In this document: one piece after another, positions 50,952 to 59,110 of the stretch
Layout: every line of letters starts with the position of its first letter
Position numbering within the stretch: the stretch's first letter is position 1
DNA from: Actinomycetota bacterium
Lineage (GTDB): Bacteria; Actinomycetota; Acidimicrobiia; Acidimicrobiales; Ilumatobacteraceae
DNA: 59,739 nucleotides
NCBI GenBank assembly: GCA_016871395.1
Contig: VFYV01000012.1
Span: 1 to 59,739, forward strand
Direction of reading: 5' to 3'
Program-made: the position numbers and the translations under genes
Notes under the pieces: model-generated
Seen by the model: the letters and a program-made list of their open reading frames with translations, nothing else
The model's database searches: none
Told to the model about the DNA's origin: nothing

Positions 50952-51815
50952 ATGACCGAAAAGAAAATCACTGCTCGTTCCTTGGCCGGCGAGGCCCAAG
51001 CCGGGCGCAAACCGGCCAAGAAGAAGCCGGCACGCAAGGTGGCTCCGACCTACAAGCGACTTCGGGGCAGCCGGGTGTTCATCACCGGCGCTGGCTCGGG
51101 TATCGGACGGGCGACCGCCATCCGCTTCGCCGCCGAGGGAGCCAACGTGGCCATCGCCGACCTGCGTGGCGCCAAAGAGACCGCAGCCGAGATCAGCGGG
51201 GGCGGCGGCCAAGCGGTCGCCTACGACCTCGATGTCACCGACGCCGCCGCGGTGCACAGGGTCGTCGACAAGGCGGCCAAAACCCTCGGTGGGCTCGACA
51301 TCGTCTGCAACATCGCCGGCATCGGGCATTTCGCCAATAGCCACGAAGAGACACCCGAGTGGTTCGACCGCATCGTCTCGGTCAATCTCAACGGGACGTT
51401 CTACGTCTCGCGATACGCCCTGCCCCACCTCTTGAAGGCCTACGAGGAGACCGGTGTCGACGGGGTCATCGTGAACACCGCCTCGACGTCGGGACTCATG
51501 GGTGCGCCGTGGAGTGCCGCGTACTGCGCGAGCAAGGGCGGGGTCGTCAATCTCACCCGCGCCCTCGCCTACGAGTACCGGGGCAAAGGTGTGCGGGTGA
51601 ACGCCATCGCCCCCGGCGGCACCAACACCAACATCGTCACCTCGTTCATGAATCTGCCCCCCAACGCCGACTACAAACTCATGGGCAAGATCATGACCCC
51701 GATGGACCAGGCCGAGCCCGACGAGATGGCGAACCTCTTCGCGTTCATCGCGTCGAACGAGGGTCGATACATGACCGGCTCCGTCGTCGTGCTCGACGGT
51801 GGCATCACCTGCTGA
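50952..51815 (+). CDS. SDR-family oxidoreductase with Lys/Pro-rich N-terminal extension
   Basis: This 287-residue short-chain dehydrogenase has the NAD(P) motif [10 protein letters not shown] after an unusually long N-terminus. Residues 1-37 are basic and low-complexity ([16 protein letters not shown]). The catalytic Ser, Tyr and Lys are in NTASTSG and YCASK. It likely interconverts a hydroxyl and a keto group on a CoA ester or alcohol in the operon's pathway. GAGGAAAC precedes ATG 50952. The extension's role is unknown. Confidence 0.9.
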   Translation: MTEKKITARSLAGEAQAGRKPAKKKPARKVAPTYKRLRGSRVFITGAGSGIGRATAIRFAAEGANVAIADLRGAKETAAEISGGGGQAVAYDLDVTDAAAVHRVVDKAAKTLGGLDIVCNIAGIGHFANSHEETPEWFDRIVSVNLNGTFYVSRYALPHLLKAYEETGVDGVIVNTASTSGLMGAPWSAAYCASKGGVVNLTRALAYEYRGKGVRVNAIAPGGTNTNIVTSFMNLPPNADYKLMGKIMTPMDQAEPDEMANLFAFIASNEGRYMTGSVVVLDGGITC

Positions 51816-51840
51816 CAGTTCGGCGAGAGGAATCGAAACA

Positions 51841-52740
51841 ATGGGAATCTGCGACGGACGAGTCGTCATCATCACCGGTGCCGGCCGAGGTCTCGGGCGG
51901 GCCCATGCTCTGGCCTTCGCCGCCGACGGTGCAAAGGTGGTCGTGAACGATCTCGGTGCCAGCCTCAGCGGCGAAGGTCGCGACGAGGGTCCGGCCGCCG
52001 AGGTGGTCGCCGAAATCGTGGCCATGGGTGGCGAGGCCATCGTCAACGGTGACGACGTGAGTGACTGGGACGGCGCGGGTCGGTTGATCCGTCAGGCCAT
52101 CGACACCTTCGGTGGGCTCGACACCCTGGTGTGCAACGCCGGAATCGTGCGCGATCGCATGATCGTCAACATGTCGGTCGACGAGTGGGACGCCGTCATG
52201 AGGGTGCACCTGCGCGGAATGTTCTGCCCGGTGCGCCACGCCATCGATCACTGGCGCGCCATGAGCAAAGCCGGTACACCGGTGGATGCCCGGGTGGTCA
52301 CCACGTCGTCGGGTGCCGGGCTGTTCGGCAGCGTGTCCCAGGGCAACTATTCGGCCGCCAAGGCCGGTATCGCTGCGTTCACGATCGTCGGTGCCGCCGA
52401 GCTCGGTCGCTACAACATCAAGGTGAACGGCATCGCTCCGTCGGCACGTAGCCGCATGACCGAAGAGGCTTTCGCCGACATGATGAAAAAGCCCGACACT
52501 GGCTTTGACGCCATGGACCCGGCCAACGTCAGCCCGCTCGTCGTATGGCTCGGTTCGGCGCGGTGCGAGATCTCCGGGCGTATGTTCGAGATCGCCGGTG
52601 GTCAGATCTCGCTGGCCGACGGCTGGCAGCACGGTCACGTCTTCGACAAGGGTGCCCGACTCGAACCTCACGAGATCGGCTCGATCGTCGCCGACCTCAT
52701 GCGCGAAGCCCCCGTCCCCGCGCCGGTGTACGGAGCCTGA
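51841..52740 (+). CDS. SDR-family oxidoreductase, 3-hydroxyacyl-CoA dehydrogenase-like
   Basis: This 299-residue SDR has TGAGRGLGRAHALAF, NDLGASLSGEG and the catalytic YSAAK (after TTSSGAGLFGS). The NDLG-plus-insertion pattern between the cofactor loop and the next helix is typical of the multifunctional-enzyme-2/HSD17B4-like group, which oxidises 3-hydroxyacyl-CoA. A C-terminal extension (about 40 residues, from GWQHGHVFDKGARL) is also typical. GAGAGGAATCG precedes the ATG. Confidence 0.9.
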   Translation: MGICDGRVVIITGAGRGLGRAHALAFAADGAKVVVNDLGASLSGEGRDEGPAAEVVAEIVAMGGEAIVNGDDVSDWDGAGRLIRQAIDTFGGLDTLVCNAGIVRDRMIVNMSVDEWDAVMRVHLRGMFCPVRHAIDHWRAMSKAGTPVDARVVTTSSGAGLFGSVSQGNYSAAKAGIAAFTIVGAAELGRYNIKVNGIAPSARSRMTEEAFADMMKKPDTGFDAMDPANVSPLVVWLGSARCEISGRMFEIAGGQISLADGWQHGHVFDKGARLEPHEIGSIVADLMREAPVPAPVYGA

Positions 52741-52741
52741 G

Positions 52742-53377
52742 ATGACCGACGATATTTTTGCCGTCGACGGACGCGTCATCGGATCGCGCGCCCTGGCCAC
52801 CCGGCGCAAATTGTTGGACGCCACCGCGAAGTTACTCGCCGAGCAAGGCATTCTCGACCTGCGCGTCGTCGACATCTCGCGCGAGATCAAGACGTCGCCA
52901 GCGACCTTCTACCACTACTTCAACGACGTCAATGAGGCCATCCTCGAGTTGGCCAGCGAGGCCACCGAGGACGAAAAACCATTGGTCGATCACCTGAAAC
53001 CGGGCTGGACCGAGGCCGATGGCTTGAGACGCGCCGGTGAGTTCGTCGAGGCCTACATGACGTTCTGGGACACCCACCATGCCGTGTTGCGCGTGCGCAA
53101 CCTCAAGGCCGAGGAGGGCGACCGCCATTTCCGCAAGGTGCGCACCGAGGCCAACCTGTTGTTGATGGACGCCCTGCAGGACATGATCCGCGACGGCGTG
53201 GCGGCCGGTCGCCTACCGAAGACTCTCGATCCCTTCACCACCGCCGCCGCAGTGGTGGCCATGTGCGAACGTCTGCTCGGGTATCAGCCCGAGATGGCCA
53301 AGCGCGGATCGAACAAATCGACCATCCGCGACACGCTCGCCACCTTGATTTTCGGAATCATCACCGGTCACGTCTGA
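52742..53377 (+). CDS. TetR-family transcriptional regulator
   Basis: This 211-residue regulator has the N-terminal TetR helix-turn-helix (about 18-65: ATRRKLLDATAKLLAEQG, then DISREIKTSPATFYHYFNDVNEAIL). The C-terminal ligand-binding domain (about 75-211) is helical and lacks a recognisable match. It is the last gene of the ADH-ligase-SDR operon, starting 1 nt after the previous stop. It is the obvious candidate to bind the TCTGAC-N4-CGTCAGAT sites upstream of its own and two other operons; the ligand may be a CoA ester or the alcohol/acid. The binding link is inference. Confidence 0.92.
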   Translation: MTDDIFAVDGRVIGSRALATRRKLLDATAKLLAEQGILDLRVVDISREIKTSPATFYHYFNDVNEAILELASEATEDEKPLVDHLKPGWTEADGLRRAGEFVEAYMTFWDTHHAVLRVRNLKAEEGDRHFRKVRTEANLLLMDALQDMIRDGVAAGRLPKTLDPFTTAAAVVAMCERLLGYQPEMAKRGSNKSTIRDTLATLIFGIITGHV

Positions 53378-53386
53378 CGACCGGCG

Positions 53387-54292
53387 TCACAACTGGGGGA
53401 TGAGAGACGCGAGTTCGCGGAACTCGTTCATCGTCACTGCCGTCGGATTCGCCGACAGCACCTGAACGCACACGTGATCGGCCCCACCGTCGAGATGCGC
53501 CTTGATGCGGGCGTGAATGTCGTCGAGCGTTCCCCACGCCACGATGGCGTCCACCAACTTGTCCGACGGGCCGTTGTCGGTGGCGAGGTCCTCGTCACCC
53601 CAACCGAGACGGCGCAGGTTGTTGGTGTAGTTGGGCAACCCCATGTACGTGGACATGAAACCGCGAGCGATGGCGCGAGCCTCGGTGGGATCGGTGTTGA
53701 ACACCACCGCCTGCTCGGGAGCCAACAACGCGTCGGGACCCATGGCCGCCCGGGCGATCGGCGTGTGCTCGACGGGAACGAAATAGGGGTGGGCCCCCAA
53801 CGTGCGATCGGCGGCCAACTTCAACATCTTCGGACCGAGCGCCGCCAGACAGCGCACCGGTACGCGAGACGGTCCGGCCGCGAAGAAAAGGCTGCGATCC
53901 ATCGCGTCGAGGTACGACACCATGTTGGAGTACGGCTTGCCGTACGACGCGCCGTGGAACCCCTCGGCGGCGGGCTGATGACTGACGCCGATGCCGAGCA
54001 GGAAACGATCGGGGAACGCCTCGCTGAGGGTCTTGTGACCCGCCGCCATGGTCATGGCCGACCGGGCGTGCAACGACGCGATGCCCGTGGCCATGATCAG
54101 TTTCTCGGTGGCCGACAACAGCAATCCACACGACGCGAAGGGTTCACGACCGACGGCTTCGGGAACCCACACCGCTCCGAATCCCAGCTCCTCGATCGTG
54201 GCGGCGACCCGCTGCGCTTCCTTCATCGGTTGCATGTCGAGTTGGAAGGTCCAGAGACCCAATTTGCCGAGCGAGTTCTTGGTGAAAGTCAT
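53387..54292 (-). CDS. LLM-class F420-dependent oxidoreductase
   Basis: This 301-residue protein is a second luciferase-like-fold enzyme. LGLWTFQLDMQPMKEAQRVA near the start, GFGAVWVPEAVGREPFA and GIGVSHQPAAEGFHG are typical of the Rv2161c/MSMEG-type F420 enzymes. It has no evident pathway link to its neighbours. Its ATG at 54292 lies 6 nt after TAGGTT. It is only distantly similar to the other LLM gene at 43,496. Confidence 0.87.
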   Translation of the reverse strand: MTFTKNSLGKLGLWTFQLDMQPMKEAQRVAATIEELGFGAVWVPEAVGREPFASCGLLLSATEKLIMATGIASLHARSAMTMAAGHKTLSEAFPDRFLLGIGVSHQPAAEGFHGASYGKPYSNMVSYLDAMDRSLFFAAGPSRVPVRCLAALGPKMLKLAADRTLGAHPYFVPVEHTPIARAAMGPDALLAPEQAVVFNTDPTEARAIARGFMSTYMGLPNYTNNLRRLGWGDEDLATDNGPSDKLVDAIVAWGTLDDIHARIKAHLDGGADHVCVQVLSANPTAVTMNEFRELASLIPQL

Positions 54293-54298
54293 GAGCCG

Positions 54299-54304
54299 AA
54301 CCTA
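54299..54304 (-). promoter_or_regulatory. -10 element TAGGTT, leaderless LLM start
   Basis: On the minus strand TAGGTT is followed by 6 nt and the ATG at 54292. It lies in the 26-bp gap after the nudC stop. Confidence 0.5.
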
Positions 54305-54318
54305 CTCGCCGCTCCGAG

Positions 54319-55131
54319 TCACTCACTCAACCAGGCATCGATCAGTTTGCGGGCGATGGAGATCCCCGGGGGGATGCTCGGCAAGTCATCCTTGCGATAC
54401 CAGTTGGCGTCCATGATCTCTGAGGGATCGCACACGATGTCCCCGCTGACCCACTGGGCGCGAAAACCGAGCATCAAACTGTGCGGGAAGGGCCACGGCT
54501 GGCTTCCCACGTACCGCACCGAGCCAACCTTCACGCCCACTTCTTCGCGCACCTCACGGATGACCGCGCCTTCGAGGGTCTCACCGGGCTCCACGAATCC
54601 GGCGAGACAGCTGTACATCGGCGCGCGAAACTGCACCCCGCGAGCCAACAGCGCCTCTTGATCCGGACCCGGTTCGCCCCGAGTAACCAGAGTGATCATC
54701 GCCGGCGCGAGGCGCGGGAAGCTCATCAAGTTACAGCGAGGACATTTCATGGCTCGCTCGTTCGCCGCCATCACTGTGGTCTCTCCGCATCGACCGCAGT
54801 ACCGGTGCGTGCGTGCCCACTCGACCAATTGCACGGCTCGGCCGGCCACCAACCAATCGTCCTCACTGGTACGACCAAAGAGGCTGAACAAGTCGACCGC
54901 CGCTCCATCGGAGGGATCGCTCCCGTGGGGGACGTCGACGCCCCAACACGCGTGCCCATCGAGGGTGCCCAAGAAATGCACCAGGAAATCCGGGTCGGCG
55001 GGCTCGTGGTGCACCCAGACCGAGGCTCCCACCACGTGGAAATAGCGATGTCCGACGGTGTCTTCGGGGGCGATCGCTCCCGGCTCGAATCGGCTGATGC
55101 GGGAAATCGACGTCTCATGGGAAGAGCTCAT
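54319..55131 (-). CDS. nudC: NAD+ diphosphatase/RNA decapping NUDIX hydrolase NudC
   Basis: This 270-residue enzyme hydrolyses NAD(H) and removes NAD caps from RNA. The four-Cys zinc ribbon is CGRCGE...CPRC (about residues 117-140). The Nudix box GFVEPGETLEGAVIREVREE follows (about 172-194), and the NudC-specific SQPWPFPHSLM just after it. The start at 55131 was chosen because it is 7 nt after TAAGGT and the longer frame to 55,356 would overlap the divergent thiolase. Confidence 0.93.
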   Translation of the reverse strand: MSSSHETSISRISRFEPGAIAPEDTVGHRYFHVVGASVWVHHEPADPDFLVHFLGTLDGHACWGVDVPHGSDPSDGAAVDLFSLFGRTSEDDWLVAGRAVQLVEWARTHRYCGRCGETTVMAANERAMKCPRCNLMSFPRLAPAMITLVTRGEPGPDQEALLARGVQFRAPMYSCLAGFVEPGETLEGAVIREVREEVGVKVGSVRYVGSQPWPFPHSLMLGFRAQWVSGDIVCDPSEIMDANWYRKDDLPSIPPGISIARKLIDAWLSE

Positions 55132-55138
55132 GCCTTCG

Positions 55139-55144
55139 ACCTTA
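55139..55144 (-). promoter_or_regulatory. -10 element TAAGGT, leaderless nudC start
   Basis: On the minus strand TAAGGT is followed by 7 nt and the nudC ATG at 55131. It shares bases 55,143-55,144 with the -10 element of the divergent thiolase. Confidence 0.5.
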
Positions 55145-55148
55145 TGAT
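55143..55148 (+). promoter_or_regulatory. -10 element TATGAT, leaderless thiolase start
   Basis: TATGAT, close to the bacterial consensus, is followed by 7 nt and ATG 55156. It overlaps the divergent nudC -10 by 2 bp, so polymerase can hardly occupy both at once. Confidence 0.55.
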
Positions 55149-55155
55149 GAGCGAC

Positions 55156-56376
55156 ATGTCCAATTACAGCCCTCGCACCGTGGTCATCGTCGATGCCGTC
55201 CGCACGCCGGTCGGACGTAAGAACGGTGGACTCTCCACCTTGCATCCCGCCGACCTTCTCGGCCTGGTTCAAAAGGCGGTCATCGATCGTACCGGCATCG
55301 ATCCCGCCACGATCGAGCAGGTCGTCGGCGGCAATGTCAGCCAGGTCGGCGCCCAATCGTTCAACATCACCCGCACCGCTTGGCTGTCGGCCGGTTTACC
55401 GATGACCACCGCGTGCACCACGGTCGATACTCAGTGCGGTTCCAGCCAGCAGGCCACCGGTCTGGCCGCTTCGCTCATCGCATCGGGTGTGGTCGACGTC
55501 GCGATGGCCTGTGGCGTGGAGTCGATGAGCACCGTTCCGATCGGCAGCAACTCCAACGCCTATACGAAGAACCCCAAGACCAAGGAGTTCGAGTCGCTCG
55601 GCAAGGCCGTCAGCAAAAGCTACTTCGAACACTTCGAGTTCACCTCGCAGTTCGAGGGGGCCGAGCGCATCGCCGACCAGTGGGGCATCACGCGCGCCGA
55701 CACCGACGCTTTCGGTCTCGAATCCCAACAGCGCGCGGCCCGCGCCTGGGCCGAGGATCGTTTCGCCGGCCAGTACATCGTGGTCGACGCGCCCGACCTC
55801 GGTGACGACGGCAAACCCACCGGGACCACCCACCGTGTCGCTCGCGACGAGGGCATTCGCGAGACCACGCTCGAGAAACTGCAGACCCTGAACCCGGTGG
55901 CGCGCGAGAACGGCGTGCACACCGCGGGCAATTCGTCGCAGATCAGCGACGGTGCGGGCGCCGTGTTGATGATGACCCTCGAGAAGGCCAACGAGCTCGG
56001 TCTGAAGCCGCGGGCCAAGGTGGTCGACAGTTGTCTCGTCGGCGTGGATCCGGTGCTCATGCTCACCGGCCCGATCGACGCCACGCAGCGTCTGCTCGAG
56101 CGCAACAACCTCACCGTCGACCAGATCGACACCTTCGAGATCAACGAGGCGTTCGCCTCGGTCGTGTTGGCGTGGGCCAAAGAGGTCGGCGCCGATCTGG
56201 CCAAAACCAATCCCAACGGGGGCGCGGTGGCCCTCGGTCACCCGCTGGGTGGTACCGGGGTGATTCTCACCACCAAAGCGCTCTACGAGCTCGAGCGCAC
56301 CGGTGGCAAGTACGGCATCATCTCGATGTGCTGCGGAGGTGGTCTCGGTACCGGCACCCTCATCGAACGCCTCTGA
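55156..56376 (+). CDS. Thiolase (acetyl-CoA C-acetyltransferase family)
   Basis: This 406-residue thiolase has the nucleophile in DTQCGSSQQA, NEAFAS, the His in GGAVALGHPLGGTG and the second Cys in MCCGGGLGTG. It is paralogous to the gene at 33,195 and belongs to the same steroid/fatty acid thiolase group. Three in-frame ATGs lie close together (55,144, 55,147, 55,156); the last is chosen because it is 7 nt after a good -10 element. It should perform the last step of beta-oxidation of an acyl-CoA. Confidence 0.94.
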   Translation: MSNYSPRTVVIVDAVRTPVGRKNGGLSTLHPADLLGLVQKAVIDRTGIDPATIEQVVGGNVSQVGAQSFNITRTAWLSAGLPMTTACTTVDTQCGSSQQATGLAASLIASGVVDVAMACGVESMSTVPIGSNSNAYTKNPKTKEFESLGKAVSKSYFEHFEFTSQFEGAERIADQWGITRADTDAFGLESQQRAARAWAEDRFAGQYIVVDAPDLGDDGKPTGTTHRVARDEGIRETTLEKLQTLNPVARENGVHTAGNSSQISDGAGAVLMMTLEKANELGLKPRAKVVDSCLVGVDPVLMLTGPIDATQRLLERNNLTVDQIDTFEINEAFASVVLAWAKEVGADLAKTNPNGGAVALGHPLGGTGVILTTKALYELERTGGKYGIISMCCGGGLGTGTLIERL

Positions 56377-56414
56377 TCACGTCGACGCGGCCGTCGATCC
56401 GCCCACCCCGTCGG

Positions 56415-56939
56415 ATGCTTCACCGCTTCGAACCGTTATTCGTCGTGGCATCGATGCTCGCGACTGCGGCGGTTTCATTCGGTTGCGGCCCCGACGACGT
56501 CGAACTACCGACCGATGCCAACGCCGTCATCGAACGCGTGGTCGACGGTGACACCGTCGACGTGATCATCGATGGGCGTGGTGACACCGTCAGACTCATC
56601 GGCATCGACACCCCCGAGACGAAGAAGCCCGACACACCCATCGAGTGTTTCGGCCCCGAAGCATCGGCTCGACTCTCCGAACTGCTCCCGCCCGGTACTC
56701 CCGTGCGTCTCGAACGCGACATCGATTCGCGTGACCAGTTCGGACGACTCTTGGCCTACGTCCATCGCGAGCCCGATGACCTCTTCGTCAACGCCGTGCT
56801 CATCGACGAGGGCCTGGCCCACCCGTATCCCTTCGAGCCCAACACCACTTACTCGGACCAGTTTGCCGCGGCTGCCGAAAGAGCGCGTACGAACGGCCTT
56901 GGCCTATGGTCCGCGTGTCCCGACGAGCCCTCTCCGTGA
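56415..56939 (+). CDS. Secreted thermonuclease (SNase) domain protein
   Basis: This 174-residue protein has a hydrophobic N-terminus ending in FGC (C24), so it is either a lipoprotein with an imperfect lipobox or a secreted protein. The staphylococcal-nuclease OB-fold follows: ERVVDGDTVDVIIDG, VRLIGIDTPETKKP, FGRLLAYVHRE and LIDEGLAHPYPFEP. Catalytic Asp/Arg/Glu positions (D in GIDTPE, R in VRL, R in RLLAYV) are kept. It would digest extracellular nucleic acids. ATG 56415 gives the signal peptide; the frame is open far upstream but overlaps the thiolase. Confidence 0.87.
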   Translation: MLHRFEPLFVVASMLATAAVSFGCGPDDVELPTDANAVIERVVDGDTVDVIIDGRGDTVRLIGIDTPETKKPDTPIECFGPEASARLSELLPPGTPVRLERDIDSRDQFGRLLAYVHREPDDLFVNAVLIDEGLAHPYPFEPNTTYSDQFAAAAERARTNGLGLWSACPDEPSP

Positions 56940-56973
56940 GCCCGTCGCGACCTCTTCGCGCGGGTCGCGCCGG

Positions 56974-56979
56974 TATCGT
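56974..56979 (+). promoter_or_regulatory. -10 element TATCGT, leaderless start of the YdjC-like gene
   Basis: TATCGT is followed by 6 nt and GTG 56986. Confidence 0.5.
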
Positions 56980-56985
56980 GACGAC

Positions 56986-57834
56986 GTGGGCGACACCGTG
57001 AGCGACAACTTGGCCGAGCGACTCGGATACGACGCGAACACCAAGTTGGTCATCATCTCCTGTGACGACCTGGGCTCGTGCCATGCCGCGAACCTCGGGG
57101 TGTACTCGGCCATCCGAGATGGTGTCGCCACCTGTGCGTCGGTCATGGTCCCGGCTCCCTGGGCCCGACACGCGGCCAAAATGTACGCCGGAGAGGACAT
57201 CGGTGTGCACATCACCCTCAACGCCGAGCACCCCCTCTACCGCTGGGGACCGATCACCCACGCTCCGTCGTTGTTGTCGGGAGACGGTGGCTTCCCGCGC
57301 AGTGTCGACGATCTCTGGGAACACGCCGACCCGACCGAGGTGTTACGCGAGTGTCGGGCCCAGATCGAGCGAGCCATCGTGTGGGGCTTCGATGTTTCGC
57401 ACCTCGCCCCGCACCTCAGCGTCATCACCTTGCGCCCAGAATTCTTCGACATCTACCTCGAGATGGCCGCCGAGTTCCGACTGCCTATTCGACTGCCCTC
57501 GACGCTCACCGCGGAGCAGGCCGGATTCCCATTCCGCTCACTCGCCGCCGACGAGGGGATCGTCTTCCCCGATCACTTCGACCACGATTGGCGAGCCGGT
57601 AGTCGCGAGCGTGTCCACTCGGCGATTCGCGAGTTGAAGCCCGGAGTCACCGAGATCCACATTCAGCCCAGCGTGGACACCCCCGAAGTGCGAGCCCTGA
57701 CCGACGATGCCGCGCAATGGATCGACGACCTCGACTTGGCGGTGAATGACACTCGACTGCGTGATCTGCTGAACGAATCCGGTGCCATCCTCATCGGCTA
57801 TCGCGAACTTCGTGATGCCATGCGCAAAGGCTGA
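56986..57834 (+). CDS. ChbG/HpnK (YdjC-like) carbohydrate deacetylase family protein
   Basis: This 282-residue protein has the YdjC deacetylase layout: the metal motif CDDLGSCHAANLGVYSA near the N-terminus, GVHITLNAEHPLY in the next strand and GVTEIHIQPSVD near the C-terminus (D, H and H metal ligands). The family removes N-acetyl groups from chito-oligosaccharides, hopanoid-linked sugars and similar glycans. GTG 56986 is leaderless. The neighbouring Mca/LmbE-type gene is also a sugar N-deacetylase, though on the other strand and in its own unit. Confidence 0.85.
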   Translation: MGDTVSDNLAERLGYDANTKLVIISCDDLGSCHAANLGVYSAIRDGVATCASVMVPAPWARHAAKMYAGEDIGVHITLNAEHPLYRWGPITHAPSLLSGDGGFPRSVDDLWEHADPTEVLRECRAQIERAIVWGFDVSHLAPHLSVITLRPEFFDIYLEMAAEFRLPIRLPSTLTAEQAGFPFRSLAADEGIVFPDHFDHDWRAGSRERVHSAIRELKPGVTEIHIQPSVDTPEVRALTDDAAQWIDDLDLAVNDTRLRDLLNESGAILIGYRELRDAMRKG

Positions 57835-57843
57835 GACGCGGGC

Positions 57844-58080
57844 TCAACCGGCCGACAGTCGGGCGAGCACCTCGCTGGCGCGACCGCTCGACAGAGCGTC
57901 GAACAACGGGCCGGTCGGACCGGTTATCTTCAGTTTTCCACGCATGAACGCCACGGTGGGATCCATCCCGGCATCGGCCTTGGCGATGATGGCCACGGTG
58001 TCGGCACCATCGGGACCGTCGACGCGCTCATCGTTCTTGCCCATCACGACGCGGAACTGGATGGTGCGACCGTCACTCAC
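57844..58080 (-). CDS. SCP2-like mini-protein
   Basis: This 78-residue protein matches the C-terminal two-thirds of the sterol carrier protein-2 domain: TIQFRVVMGKNDERV, then AIIAKADAGMDPTVAFMRGKLKITGPTG (its PTVAFMRGKLKI strand-helix is the SCP2 hallmark). It lacks the usual first helix, so it is shorter than the roughly 100-residue domain. SCP2 domains bind lipids or acyl-CoA. The ATG overlaps the stop of the Mca-like gene (ATGA), so the two are co-translated. Confidence 0.7.
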   Translation of the reverse strand: MSDGRTIQFRVVMGKNDERVDGPDGADTVAIIAKADAGMDPTVAFMRGKLKITGPTGPLFDALSSGRASEVLARLSAG

Positions 58081-59048
58081 TGCGTCACTCCGACGGCCTC
58101 GGGGCTGACGAGACGACCCGGGTGGGACACCCCGGCGGGAAGGGCCACCACGTCGGTGATTCCCGCGAACAGATCGATCTCCACATCGTCATCGGCGGGT
58201 CCACCCACGGTCGAGCGCGCCAAGATCCAGTCCTCCCACGGGTACACCTCGCTCAATTGATCATCGTCGAGACCGAACCACCACGGCTCGGTGGGATTGA
58301 CTTGCGTGGCGTGCGCCCGCAACGCACCGGACCGAACCGACATGTGCGAGGCCACGTGCGTGCGGGTGGTGATGCGCTCGTCCTGCGACGGGCGATTCAA
58401 CCAACGTTCGTCGTAGGGCGAGGAACCGTTCAGTCGCAACATGGCCTCGTGTACCGCCACCAATCGGGTGCGCGACCACGCGGAGTAATACATCTTCGAG
58501 GGTTGCCACACCGGACCAGCCCACGGATACCACGTGGGGTCACCGGCGCGAGCGAAGGCCACCACCGACATGTCGTGCACCTTCACATGATCGGGGTGCG
58601 GATAACCGCGTTGATCGTCGCCGTAGGTGATGAGGACCTGGGGCTTGGCTCGACGAATGACGGTGACCAGTCGACCCACGGCCTCGTCGTGATCCGCGCG
58701 ATGAAAACAATCGGGATGGTCGTTGGCCGCTGAGCCCAACATCCCCGAATCCCGGTATCCCAACATGACGACCTCGTCGAAGCCGATGATGTGCGCCGAC
58801 TCGGCCAATTCGCGGGGCCGAACCCGGGCCAAAGCCGCTTTCACGCCGGCATCGTCCAGCCCAGCGAGGATCCCGCCCGGCTCGCGCAGTGCCGGGTTCT
58901 GCAGGTCGCCCTCTTCCCCGCCCGTGCAGCACACCAGCACCGTGCGCACCCCGAGATCGTGGTACATCGCCAACGTGGGCGCACCTTTGGAGGCTTCATC
59001 ATCGGGGTGCGCGTGCACCGTGAGGATGCACAAGTCCGCCACCGACAT
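58077..59048 (-). CDS. mca: LmbE-family deacetylase, mycothiol conjugate amidase (Mca)-like
   Basis: This 323-residue protein has the zinc site HAHPDDEASKG (about 12-22) and the distal His in YPHPDHVKVHD (about 146-156). Length and the C-terminal VNPTEPWWFGL and EVYPWEDWILA are those of mycothiol S-conjugate amidase or its paralogue MshB, which cut the GlcN-cysteine amide in mycothiol conjugates or deacetylate GlcNAc-Ins. Mca is favoured because of the tryptophan-rich C-terminus. It supports a mycothiol-using actinobacterium. Start ATG 59048 lies 6 nt after TAGCGT. Confidence 0.88.
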   Translation of the reverse strand: MSVADLCILTVHAHPDDEASKGAPTLAMYHDLGVRTVLVCCTGGEEGDLQNPALREPGGILAGLDDAGVKAALARVRPRELAESAHIIGFDEVVMLGYRDSGMLGSAANDHPDCFHRADHDEAVGRLVTVIRRAKPQVLITYGDDQRGYPHPDHVKVHDMSVVAFARAGDPTWYPWAGPVWQPSKMYYSAWSRTRLVAVHEAMLRLNGSSPYDERWLNRPSQDERITTRTHVASHMSVRSGALRAHATQVNPTEPWWFGLDDDQLSEVYPWEDWILARSTVGGPADDDVEIDLFAGITDVVALPAGVSHPGRLVSPEAVGVTQ

Positions 59049-59054
59049 ACGACC

Positions 59055-59060
59055 ACGCTA
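59055..59060 (-). promoter_or_regulatory. -10 element TAGCGT, leaderless mca-like start
   Basis: On the minus strand TAGCGT is followed by 6 nt and the ATG at 59048. Confidence 0.5.
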
Positions 59061-59098
59061 CTTCGCTTGAGCACGCCCACCCCATCTGTCACCACCCC

Positions 59099-59104
59099 TA
59101 ACAT
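59099..59104 (+). promoter_or_regulatory. -10 element TAACAT, leaderless start of the PEBP-like gene
   Basis: TAACAT is followed by 6 nt and ATG 59111. Confidence 0.45.
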
Positions 59105-59110
59105 GAACCC

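Noticed and set aside
53365-53395. Further operator copy after the TetR gene (TCTGACGACCGGCGTCAC)
   Set aside because: The right arm and the spacing do not match the shared pattern, and it lies between two converging gene ends.
33195-56376. Recent duplication of the thiolase genes at 33,195 and 55,156
   Set aside because: They share active-site motifs but differ throughout, so they are old paralogues rather than a recent repeat.
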